Shown: positions 54,680 to 64,000 of the stretch, piece after piece
How positions within the stretch are numbered: position 1 is the stretch's first letter
How the letters are laid out: every line of letters begins with the position of its first letter
Source: Undaria pinnatifida
Lineage: Eukaryota; Sar; Phaeophyceae; Laminariales; Alariaceae
Reading direction: 5' to 3'
DNA: 64,000 bases
Assembly: GCA_012845835.1 (NCBI GenBank)
Contig: JABAKD010000006.1
Coordinates: 6,192,318 to 6,256,317, forward strand
Made by a program: the position numbers and the translations under genes
The notes under the pieces: model-generated
The model's database searches: none
Told to the model about the DNA's origin: nothing
The model's input: the letters and a program-made list of their open reading frames with translations, nothing else

Positions 54680-54900
54680 CGTTTAGATACACCAACCACC
54701 GAGCGCGCTCTAGAGCGGCAAGCACAAATCGACGTCAGTCGACGAGGGAAGAAAAAGTGCTGTTACAGTTGTTGTTGTAGTAGTACTCTGCTCGCGATAA
54801 AAACAAAGGCGCGTGTACCTTACTTAGTGGGAGGGGGGAGGAGAAGAGCCTACTTGGTGACCCCGGGTCTGATTTTCGTCTAGGGATTGAGAACGAGACA
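54680..54900 (-). repeat. Dispersed repeat D, copy 3 (inverted)
   Basis: Read on the minus strand it has GACCCGGGGTCACCAAGTAG, CTCTTCTCC, TTTTATCGCGAGCAGAG and CCCTCGTCGACTG, as in 3605-3810. Confidence 0.55.
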
Positions 54901-56796
54901 TAGACATTGCAAAAAAGCGTGAGCAAAAAACAACATTAATGCCCTTCAAAACGAATCCTTTACTAGTAGACTAGACTACACCAACAAGTAGTTCGTCTCC
55001 ATAAATAAATACGCAATTAAAGTTGTCAAGGGAACATATCGAAATGTAAAGGTCTCACGGAAACTTGCTCTTATCAGTCTGGATCTTATGGCTTGTTGTA
55101 GGTGACAGGCGAGTCTCACTCACCTCGTGGCTCTTGGAGGACACCTCATCGTCTTGACTTCACTTGGAGGATGTGCTCGACGACGCCAGTACCTGGTAAT
55201 ACGTAGTATTAACAATAACAGTAGAAACACAGCAGTGCTACTACAACACCGTAGTCACAGCAGAAATAAGCAGCGGTAGCCGAAGTAGTAGTAGCATATA
55301 CAGTAGTGGTAGCAGTAGCCGCAGTCGTCGACGTAGCGAGCCGTAAAACTCTGTCTCGGGGTCCGCTTGTTGATGATGCTGTTGGTACGCTGTTCGTCCT
55401 TCTGCGCACCCGACACGCTCGGGCTCGCGTGTTTCCACACCGTCGCTCGCGTAGTTTGATAATATCAATACTTCGAAGTATCATATATGAATCACGTCTT
55501 CTCTCCGGCTGGTGTACGCGCACCAGGCAAAGCACCCGCCGTCCTCCTGTGTCACTTACAGTCACTCCAGGGGGCGGAGAAATTGTAGTTCCCGTCACGC
55601 CTGCGTGTGGTGAACGTTTTTTTCGCGTCGAAGGGTACAGGGAAGAGGAGACAGAGAGGCAGGGGGGGGCAGCCCGTTGCAGCAAGCAACGTAGGAGTTT
55701 GCTGATAAAGTAATATACTTGGTAGCAGTTAGTTGTGTGTGGACCGCGAAACACGGTGGTGGCGGCGGTGTATACGGGTAAAATTTAGCCGCTTAGCTGA
55801 GCCCAGCAGGAGAGGGCGATGGACGCATGCACAACGATGACGCATACTATTATACGATAAAAAAAATTCGACGAAAACGCTTACGACCGACGGACCTCCT
55901 GAACAGATGGTCAACCAACATATTACACTACTGGTCTATACCCAGTATCGTTGAAGTCCCATTTACTTGCACTTTACAATAATATTCGTCGTGTATCTAG
56001 GCCGTGTGACTATTCGTCGGGTTACCCCTTTGCTACACGTACTACTGCTGCTGCTGTATACTCTACTTTCTTGTAGAATTATTATAATCGCGCTCTTGTC
56101 CCCAGCTCTGCTGTGTGTCCCCAACAACGCGCGTGTAGTGTTACAGCTTTTCTCCTTGTTAGGTTTTGGGCGAGCTGTACATGTATAGACTAGAGCTCCT
56201 CCTGACGTGAGTAGCCATCATTGGAAATCCATTGCGGCCGTACGTTGTACCACCGTACGTAACAGTTACGTCCTCACACACTACATGATACCCGCTCTGG
56301 CTTCATTGCTTTGTCACCTGTCTGTGTCTGTCTTCGTCACTTATTATAGTTGTAAGGGTAGACTGTGTATGGTGTGCGTGACATGTGCACTTATGAATCA
56401 TAGTTCCAAGTAAGTGTTGTGGAGTATAGGGCTTCCGCGCGAAATTATTCGACCAAGAGATACTTCGTATAGTCTACACTACGATATTAATAATACTGTT
56501 TGCGTACATCATAGACTAGAGTTCTGAAACACGAATAATACTAAGAATTGTCGAAGGTTCGGGTGGGCAACTTGAAACTACGGTTCCGTATTCTCTTTCC
56601 AGTGTTGACTCGAGCAACCCGTTCGCTCGCGAAAAATCCCAGAAAATGTATGCCCTGGTAGGGGGTTATGTCGCGCTTGGTGCTGACATGCATGCATGCA
56701 TGTCCCGTTGAGCCGTCTAGCTATTCCACGAAGAACGGCACATAATACAAGGCCGATCCCGAACTAACCGTACAAAAATAAAACGGAATGTGCAGT
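54901..56796. other. No gene; AGT microsatellite at 55230-55330
   Basis: GTAGTAGTAGCA-type repeats lie at 55280-55315, and TACCTGGTA at 55190-55198. GC-rich DNA at 55330-55700 is open on both strands (135 and 181 codons) without a recognisable domain. An ATGCATGCATGC palindrome is at 56690-56701. Confidence 0.45.
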
Positions 56797-58762
56797 TATA
56801 TATCGCTTGCTGTATTTTTGTAAGATGTATCTCTGTCTTAAAATCGGCGACCTAAGAGCCCCACATCGGCACGGGATAAAAATCATGGATGTAAATCGTA
56901 CATTTGAGACAATGATAATGTGAAAAGGAAGTACAGACAGATATGGTAAAATTGCGATAAACCACACTACCAACCTATTACGTATATGGGGTATTTCGTA
57001 CTTACCGTCAGTCTGCATGATCGCCCCCCAACCTATGCCAAGCGAAGTATAACTAACTAAGTAACGTAATTGAGCGCGTGTACATCAAGCGTTCCTTTCA
57101 AAACACTAACGATTAATCATTTTTTGGGCCAAATTGAGGAAACCTCGGAAAAAAAAAAGTGCCACGCCTCGATTTGCATTTCTCCCTCTCGTGCTCAATG
57201 GCGGTGACATTTCATGACCACATCACCTCGCCTGTTGTATTTGACAATATGTACCGCTTTCTTATAATCAGCGATGTCAGAAAAAATTGGTAAATGCATG
57301 ATTGTACCTATCGATCGAAGTATTCTATCTTTCGATCCATGTACAATAACAAATTATGAAGCTTAAACAGGTTGTTCAAACGCCCCACTTACAATCGAAA
57401 ATCGGCCAGAGTAATAAACACTTCTACGCAATTGATACCACGTAATTATCTTTCTAGCCATCCATGTCGTAGCCTTCATTCATCCCCGCCCCCCCCCCCC
57501 CCCCCCCCCTCGCTCCAACACCCCCTCCTTCCCCACCACGCACGATCGCCTAGACCTAGCACCACGCGTATAGCAAGCCCCTACACATATGATTCATACG
57601 CGCGATCGGAGTATAACCCACAATCGATTATCTTGCAAATATGAGTTTCGACCAAATCTTCGATCTCACAGCTGGAGTGTATTTTAAAATTATATGTGAC
57701 CTAAACCTCTTGAAAACCTTTTCCCCCCTTCCCCCCCCCTTTTTTTCCCCGCTCTCTCTTGCTCAAACGCCCCACCTAATAGCGAAATCCGCCAGAGTAA
57801 TTGAACACTTCCACGCACTGGATATCACCTCATTATCTTTCTAGAGCCATCCATGCCGATGCTGCAATTCCCACCCCCCCCCGCCCCCATCGCCCCCTCC
57901 TTCCCCACCACCTGCACTATCGCCTAGACTTAGCACCACGCCTACAGCAAACCCCTACATCTATGCGACCTAAAGCCCTTTCGCCCCCCCCTCCCCCACC
58001 TCTCCCCCCCCTCCCCCATCCCCCACCTCCCCACCCCCCCACCCTACCCCCAACCCCTCGAACACTCCGCCATCTACTCACTGGTTGTACGACTTACAGG
58101 ATATACATGATAAACTGGTGCATTCTTTCCAAAACCGTCACATTTATTCCCTTAAAGGATATATAGTTTCCACGCACAACACGGTGCGGTGCCCGTTGCC
58201 ACCCCGACGCCATCATTCGATAGCCCTTTGCAAACCGAAATAGATTGAGCTGCCCCGCCCCCCCCGCCCCCCCCCGCCCCCCCCCCCTCCATGCTAAACT
58301 GGTGCATTCTGTCCGAAACCGTCAGATTTATCCCCTTGAAGGATTTATAGTTTTCACGCACAAATTGAGCTGCCCTACCCGCCCCCCCTCCTTCCTCCCC
58401 CCCACCCCCGCCCCCTTTTGATCAAAACCAGGCCCCCGCGTCCTTTAAAACTCCGCCCTCCCCCCACCGGTTATTCGACTTACAGAATTTACTTGATAAA
58501 CTGATGCATTCCTTCCACAGCTGTCATATTTTGTCCCCCTCAGAAACGGGTTTTGTAGTTTCCGCGCACAGACCGACTAAACATCACCCTGTTGACAATG
58601 ATAGCTACACTGTAAATGCAAGGGGAGTCGCCGACCTATATCCTTAACGAGGACACAAAGCCCGTAATACGCGCGATCGGAGTATCACACACAGCTCGCA
58701 CTGATGAGTTTCGACGAAATATTCGATCTCACAGCTGGAGTGTATTTTCTTTTTTATAATAT
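56797..58762 (-). repeat. Family A repeat, full copy 2 (~1.97 kb, C-rich on plus)
   Basis: Inverted relative of 44757-46672. It begins at GTAAGATGTATCTCTGTC and shows CGATCGAAGTATTCTATC, several long C runs and three internal copies of the CTCACAGCTGGAG or G-rich modules. It ends at 58704-58762 with ATGAGTTTCGACGAAATATT and CTCACAGCTGGAGTGTATTT. A family B MITE scrap (CAAATTGAGGAAACCTCGG) sits at 57130-57165. Confidence 0.85.
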
Positions 58763-59733
58763 AGTCTAAGGGGTCAACAACGAACGGCATCGAATACCTG
58801 TGTACACAGCCTTAATAATATTGGATTATATATAGCGCCGGTACTACAACAACAGTGGTAGTAGTAAGGCTGATAGCGTCATCGCCTATCATCAGAGCAA
58901 GTTCATCAGAGCTTTCGAATTATGTACATACAACATCTACGTGCTTGCACTCGAAAAGAAACGAAGCCTGAGTGGATCGGCGCCGGGGAATCTGCCAACA
59001 TTGGCAGGAAGGAATAGCCTGCCAACACAAAACGCCTGCATAACCTACTCTACAGAGCCAGATTTCAATTTGAAAAAGACCACGAAGTACACCTGCCCGA
59101 ACACTCTGCCCACAGAGCTAACACACGTAGCAGCACGTAGTAGCGGACCCGCAGTGGTTAGCCCCAAGGTATCTACGGGGCTGAGGACCGCTAGCAGCAT
59201 GGAGGCTGCTGCAAGTGCTGCTGCCTGTCTTGCGAGCTCGGTTTCCTTGCCGCCTTGCGAGACGGACGAAAGTGGTGCACCGGTGACCTCCTCGCTATAG
59301 GCACGGCGTGGAATGCAGTCTCGGATGAAAGACATGCACCCACGACCTCGCTAGGCTTGACGTGGAGTAACGAGGAGCCTATGGTGGTAGATGACGAGGC
59401 AGCTCCTTCAAAAACCGCTTATTATGCCTCCCTTTCATAAGAACGGGGCTCACACAACGCTCTTGCGCAGAAAATAGAACTTCGTAAATTTTATACTGAT
59501 TTTATTTAGTCTCGGGCACATCATTTTCAAGAAAGTACGAAATTAAGCCTACAAAAAAACAAAACCTCGGCTTCTTATCAGAGGGCCGGCGGGACAATAC
59601 TCTTCACCCCTCTAGAACTAGGCCCTTCGCAGCCCTCTAGTCGAGCAGCGCGCGCGCGCGCCGAGACTGTCACAAAAATGTTGGGTCCGCACAGCAGACA
59701 GACGCAGCGCGTTCCTTCGCCCAACAAGAGACT
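58763..59733. other. No gene recognised
   Basis: A 119-codon frame at 58941-59300 (start TTG- or ATG-adjacent, Ala/Ser-rich end) has no known domain. A GCGCGCGCGCG run is at 59650. Confidence 0.4.
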
Positions 59734-60625
59734 TACCGTGAACTACACAAGATAACACACCCCCGGTGATACATTTGAGCGCTTGAAACTATTATCACCG
59801 GGTGTTGTATCCTGTGGGGGGTGTGGTATCTTGTGTAGCCCCCGTGATAGAGTGCTGGTCGCGGCGGCCCCCAGGGGGTGTGATAAACCAGGGGGTGTGA
59901 TAGCACGTCCGACAACCCACAGGGTACGTTTGGGGGTGTGATAACTGTGGAAGTGTCATATACCAGGGGGTGTGATAGCACGTCCGAACACCCACAGGGT
60001 GTGTTTGGGGGTGTGATTAATGAGGGGGTGTGATAAACCAGGGGGTGTGACAACCTCCGAACACCCACAGGTCGGGCTTGGGGGGGGATACCGAAACACT
60101 CCTTGTAGAGTTGAGCCGCTGCTGGGGAGGCGATGCGGGGGCTGTCATGTTGGTGCCTGCTGCTGCTGCTGGTGGTAGATCAGCAGCAGCAGCAGGAGTA
60201 CTCGTGGCAGGAGTCGCTTGTGTAGGAGAAGTGCGCTCGAGTTGAAAGAACGACGTGATATGTGGCGCCTGCTGTACTGCTGCGGTCGAAGCAGTTGTCG
60301 GAGAAGCGGGGGCACTTGCAGAGGCATTCTGCTCTCCCTCAACATTCATGTTCTTGGAGGTCTCCACACAGGGTGTTCCCCCCGCACACGGGGTGTGGTG
60401 TTGTGTGCCCACGGGGCAGATGTTGTATGACCCCGGTGGTATAAAGGAGGGGCCCCATGAATGTATGCGGCGTAACTAAAATTATCACCGGAGTGTGGTA
60501 TCTTGTGTAGCCCCGGTGGGAAATCGATGGTTGCAAAAATGCGCCCAAAATTATCACCGAGGTGTCGTATTCTGGGGGGGGTGTGGTATCTTATGTGGGT
60601 GTGTTATCTTGTGTAGTTTACGGTA
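59734..60625 (-). mobile_element. TIR element E2 (892 bp) with a small ORF
   Basis: Left TACCGTGAACTACACAAGAT then AACACACCC. Right read inward: TACCGTAAACTACACAAGAT then AACACACCC; the first 29 bases differ at one position. TA lies at both borders. The interior has many GGGGGTGTGATA and GGTGTGGTATCTTGTGTAG copies; CACGTCCGA.AACCCACAGGG is repeated at 59908 and 59982, with a third partial copy near 60055. The ORF at 60017-60349 is homologous to that of E1. Confidence 0.82.
60017..60349 (-). CDS. Small ORF of TIR element E2, ITSFF motif
   Basis: From ATG at 60349: MNVEGEQNASASAPASPTTA, then STAAVQQAPHITSFFQLE, a Pro/Thr-rich linker, AAAAADLPP and an Ala-rich stretch, then a C-terminal tail not shared with E1. 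The homologous frame extends upstream through CVETSKN, where E1 has its ATG (here GTG). A conserved TGVIQHLPR further upstream has been shifted out of frame by an indel. The function is unknown. Conservation of EGEQNA and ITSFF against a diverged background is the main support for coding. Confidence 0.45.
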   Translation of the reverse strand: MNVEGEQNASASAPASPTTASTAAVQQAPHITSFFQLERTSPTQATPATSTPAAAADLPPAAAAGTNMTAPASPPQQRLNSTRSVSVSPPKPDLWVFGGCHTPWFITPPH

Positions 60626-61611
60626 GTCTATATTGTGTAGAAGTGCAGCCCTCAGCTAAACTCGCACCCCGGCCGTGTCGCCTCCCGGTAACACGCTGGG
60701 GATGTCTGTCCTTACACTAGAAAGGTCCCTAGGCCCTCAAAACATCACCGCTGTTGTTCGCTCGATGCAAATTTCACCCGGGTCGGGTGGTCCCACTGAG
60801 AGCAGTCAGATTTCAGTGTGGAAAAATGAATAACAATGATCACAAAAAATGATTACTAAATCAGCGTCGAAGTGCCCTGCGGGAATAGCGTGATTCTGTA
60901 CTTCTCTGAAAACGCCCCAAACAGCCGCGGGCTTGGGGAGGCGTAAGATCTCACAGCTAGCTGAGGGCCCCAGGCGGCGTGCAGGCTTCATGCGCCTACC
61001 GGCGTACCCCTGTAGGCCGAGTCCAGGGGTATTGCCAGGTGTGCAGGTTGCGTTCGTTTCTGTATACAACGCCCCAGTGTTCAAGTTCGGGGATGTCTTT
61101 TTTTATCCCCGGGCTGAACAGACCGGTCTGTCCGGTGAAAATACGAGAACTGATCATCTTTTATGATCACAAAAACCCCCCTTGGAGTCACAGAAGGGCA
61201 AGCTGATACTTCTAGGAAGACAAGAAATCCGGGAGCTCAAGTTATGGTGCAGATGACACCCTCTCCCAAATAAGAAATCCGCAGCCCCAGCCAGGATTCC
61301 TGTTTCTCGCTATCAAATAGGTACCTGATACTTGTACAAGTAGTTGATGTAGTGCAGATAGATTATTCTAGGCACAATACTTGTACCTCACCAGTGTTTT
61401 TACATTTATGTCGTGCACTACTACTAGTAGTAGTGCTGTATCACATAATATGTACAACGGCAAGCATCAACCAGTCGCAACATCACCAATATTGGCAGAT
61501 CCCCCGTCGCCGGAAAGCGTGTGTCCAGCAGAGAAGATCGCCTGTGCTGCTGTGCCACCAATTGGTTTTGTAGGGGTATAGTCTAGATGGCTCAATCATA
61601 CGGGGCTACGT
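60626..61611. other. No gene recognised
   Basis: Overlapping short frames only; a CAGACCGGTCTGTCCGG palindromic patch at 61120. Nothing assignable. Confidence 0.4.
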
Positions 61612-61934
61612 ACTCTCTTTTCTTTTTCACACACATCTACTTTCTTCCAGCTTCTGGACAAGCCGAGGTCACAGGTGTCGTGTCCCTTCTTGCCCGCGGT
61701 TCTTGCCTTCTGCATAAGGTTCAGCAGTCCAGTTGCTCGTCGATTTTTCATCGCGTGTTCCTAACTCACGCTCTCGCGCTTTCCGAAAGTCAGTTTGTGC
61801 ACAAGAAAAAGTCCCCACGAATTTATGCGAGTAGACTGGACTATGCACTCGGAGGGATTCGAACTCACGAAACTGGCCTACAATACCAGGCTGCTCTATC
61901 TAGGATAACCTGATACGCCACCGGGGCGACCGGC
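61612..61934 (-). mobile_element. tRNA-derived SINE, best-preserved head
   Basis: On the minus strand: GCCCCGGTGGCGTATCAGG (A box, one mismatch to consensus) and GAGTTCGAATCCCTCCGAG (B box, one mismatch), with an anticodon-stem-like GCCTGGTATTGTAGGC between. The body is shared with 49018-49328, including GAAAGCGCGAGAGCGTGAGT. The T-rich left end corresponds to the A-rich tail. No clear target duplication was seen. Confidence 0.78.
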
Positions 61935-62305
61935 TATATCACCCCCGGAGTTGTTTTCTTTAGATGCAACCCGCGAGTTGCATTTATTTGCCGCTGCCCC
62001 TGGAATACGACCCTCGGCCACGAGTTCATGACAGCAGTGTTTCACACCGGCGTGAATGTTAGTTGTTGCAGGTGCATGCTCTCTCGAATGCAGCCAGAGC
62101 AGTGTATGTATAGCAGCAGCAGGTGGTGAGTTGTTCCGCGGGCCTGGTTTTTTATAAACATTGAGTTTTGGTCCCGAGAAAAACAGCATCCCAAGATGTC
62201 GAAACCCCAAGTTTAAATTTGCAGCACAACACACAACACAACAAAAGGCACAACAACGCAACCCTAGAAGCTCGGGTGAAGCAGCGTTTCTTGATCGTCG
62301 ACAAG

Positions 62306-62938
62306 ATGAAGCACCGAGCGGATGACGGAGATGACCACCAAAAGCAGCATTGCTCCCCAAGAACGAGCGGGAAAGAGGGACAGAACGCCTTAAACACGAC
62401 CACGCAGCAGCAGCAGTCTTCCCTTTTGAAATGGTCTGACAAGCAGTCGCACATCCTGACCGGGGGGGGGGTCTCGTCGCGGTGGTACCGTTCGCCTCGC
62501 TTCCCGTTCTCCGAGGAAGAGCTACCACATTTTCACAAGGCCCGCGGTGATACCCACGACGCATTTGCCGCGTGGCTTCGGCAGGTGAGTTTGTGGCGTT
62601 TAGGTCGGACATGCTCGTCGTAGGGCAATACGCACAAAAACAATACAGCAGTGAGTGGGGGAGGATCCTAATGAGGCGCGCGAAGCGCGCAGCGCTGAGA
62701 GCCTTTTTTCTTGGTTTTCCAAGGACAAAGGCCTCTTCATATGGGATCGTATACGAGAGTAGGGTGCCTTGAACGACTTCTCTGCTTGTGTGCTTGTGTG
62801 ACTTTTTGTAAGTCAACCTTTTTTTCAGCCACGTTGGTCCACCGCACTCAACGTACACGGCACCAAGGCCAGTCCTGACGGGTCCCGTGCACGCACAAAT
62901 AAATATCAGACAACTCTCCTCGAACTGGTTTCGCTGTA
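62306..62938 (+). CDS. Two-exon gene of unknown function
   Basis: Exon 1 (62306-62584) starts at ATG in context GACAAGATGA and ends CGGCAG|GTGAGT in phase 0. The intron (62585-62828, 244 bp) closes with CCTTTTTTTCAG. Exon 2 (62829-62938) keeps frame for 36 codons to TAA. The product is about 129 residues: acidic/Gln-rich start (MKHRADDGDDHQKQ), poly-Gln tract, WSDKQSHIL, a RSPRFPFSEEELPHFHKAR block, DAFAAWLRQ, then PRWSTALNVHG. Exon 1 is rich in G/C third positions, unlike the surrounding repeats. No family is recognised; there is no signal peptide or membrane segment. Exon 2 could instead end at an alternative donor, CT|GTAAGT, overlapping the stop. A 358-codon minus-strand frame covers the same DNA but has a SINE head as its C-terminus. 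Confidence 0.45.
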
Positions 62939-64000
62939 AGTCCTTTAGAATTCGTCGAGGCAGGTGCGGCACCGTGTATTTTCACCGCCACCAAAACTGG
63001 GTTCCTTTATATCTTTGTGGAGTTTTCAAAACATCGTACCAACGTACCAGAACTGAGAAACACGACCAGGCGGTTAATAGCACGTACGTTCAAGGTTTTC
63101 AGACTTGCACGTGAACTCAATACTGCCCCTGCCAGAGCAGACCTCGAGCGCCCCCAAAGGGTGGGTTGGGGTTAGGGTTAGGGTCAGGTCTGGGGTCGGG
63201 TTGGTCTGGGCACCGCAACCGTCGTTTTGTGCGGACCTGCACATAGGGAGCCACCATACATAAATCGCTCTTGAATTTCCGTGCAAATCTAAAAAGCTTG
63301 CACGTACGTGCAACTTCGCGGGGGCTGGAGAAACACTGCTGAACAGCGTCATCTGTCCAATAATCGACAGCACGTGATGAAAAGGCTATTTTTCTTCGAA
63401 AACTCAATTTTACCGAGAAAAAAATAGCAGAGTTAGTTTAGCCCCACGTACAATACCCGAGTAACCGTCGCACGATATACCCACAAGCCCGCAAGCTCGT
63501 CGATAATTAGCCCACAATACCCACAAGCCCGCAAGCGCGTCGAGAACAACAACAACATAATATCTCCGCCATCATACCCCTTTTGTTCGGAATACCAGAA
63601 GAAGTGGTGTCGAACCTACGGGTACACCCTCAATTCGAATCGAGGTACAACGCCCTCGGCGACATGTCCAATCCAGACGGCACGGGTGGCCGCGCCGCGT
63701 AAATGTTTACGAGAGCAGCTTCAACAGAACGAATGCGGAGCCAATCTACCGCAGGAGCAATTGGTTCTGGGACGCGCTCAATGCCAATACATTACAATAC
63801 GTTACAAGGAACTCAATATGTGATGCATCGCAGGTATGACTACTGCAGGTATTGAGGCTGCGCCTCAATGCCACCAATTGCTGGTACATATGCACCCCTA
63901 ATCGCGTGGTTTCCGGCGCACTCTAATATCTAGATTCTAGATTCTACTTCGGTGTGGTCAACTACGCCGCATTTTTAATGCACCGTTCATTTCGATCTTT
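62939..64000. other. No gene; small direct repeat at 63475-63555
   Basis: ACCCACAAGCCCGCAAGC followed by CGTCGA occurs at 63479 and 63529. A short TTAGGG-like stretch at 63168-63186 is too brief for a telomere. Nothing else is recognised. Confidence 0.45.

Noticed and set aside
56690..56701. ATGCATGCATGC palindrome
   Set aside because: A short dinucleotide-like run that arises easily by slippage; no associated structure.
61896..62972. 358-codon minus-strand open frame, the longest in the window
   Set aside because: Its C-terminal part is the tRNA-like head of a SINE, it is Cys/Arg-rich without any domain, and the plus strand of the same DNA carries a spliced model with proper splice signals.
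63168..63186. GGGGTTAGGGTTAGGGTCAGG, telomere-like
   Set aside because: Only two exact TTAGGG units within unique sequence; chance or a minor interstitial trace.

Overview
This is eukaryotic nuclear DNA with a very low gene density. Base composition is about 50% GC. Introns follow GT..AG, and the window is filled with short terminal-inverted-repeat elements, tRNA-derived SINEs, satellites and a decayed copia retrotransposon. I see no prokaryotic operons, rRNA, CRISPR or intact virus. The only confidently recognised host domain is a SHAQKYF-class single MYB repeat. That class is common in plants, diatoms, brown algae and oomycetes. Together with the copia Gag style and GC level it makes a stramenopile alga my best guess, but this is weak inference.

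Layout. 0-9.6 kb: GC-rich and pyrimidine-rich satellites, a near-identical 425-bp tandem repeat, and two MITE families. 9.8-12.7 kb: a mariner-like MITE, a G-rich minisatellite, then AT/T-rich unannotated DNA. 12.7-17.0 kb: one complete but dead copia element on the minus strand, with two ~221-bp LTRs, lacking integrase. 17-25.6 kb: minisatellites, scattered MITEs and a Gly-rich open frame. 25.6-28 kb: a copy of the large repeat (family A) and a 1.24-kb TIR element with a GGGTACCC-rich core. 29.3-30.5 kb: a GC-rich island open in several frames. 30.5-53 kb: a dense mosaic of MITE families B, C and M2, SINEs inserted in MITEs and the reverse, a 15-bp minisatellite, and one MYB exon at 38.9-39.1 kb. 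43.9-46.7 and 56.8-60.6 kb: pairs of the same two repeats in opposite orientation, a 0.8-0.9-kb TIR element carrying a small conserved ORF and a 1.9-kb G-rich family A unit. 62.3-62.9 kb: a plausible two-exon gene of unknown function.

Most long open frames here are not genes: many begin with non-ATG codons or run across repeats. The credible coding set is the MYB exon (38940-39126, minus), the two-exon model (62306-62938, plus), the two related transposon ORFs (44124-44423 plus; 60017-60349 minus) and the copia pseudogenes. The interest lies in the repeat biology. One short palindromic word (TACCAGGTA/TACCTGGTA) is over-represented more than 20-fold. A peptide-like block, MSFDEIFDLTAGVYF, recurs at one end of family A. 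A small ORF with an ITSFF core, resembling but not matching a PCNA-interacting motif, is retained in two diverged TIR elements. Nested insertions give a relative age order. All similarities were judged by eye; percentages are approximate.
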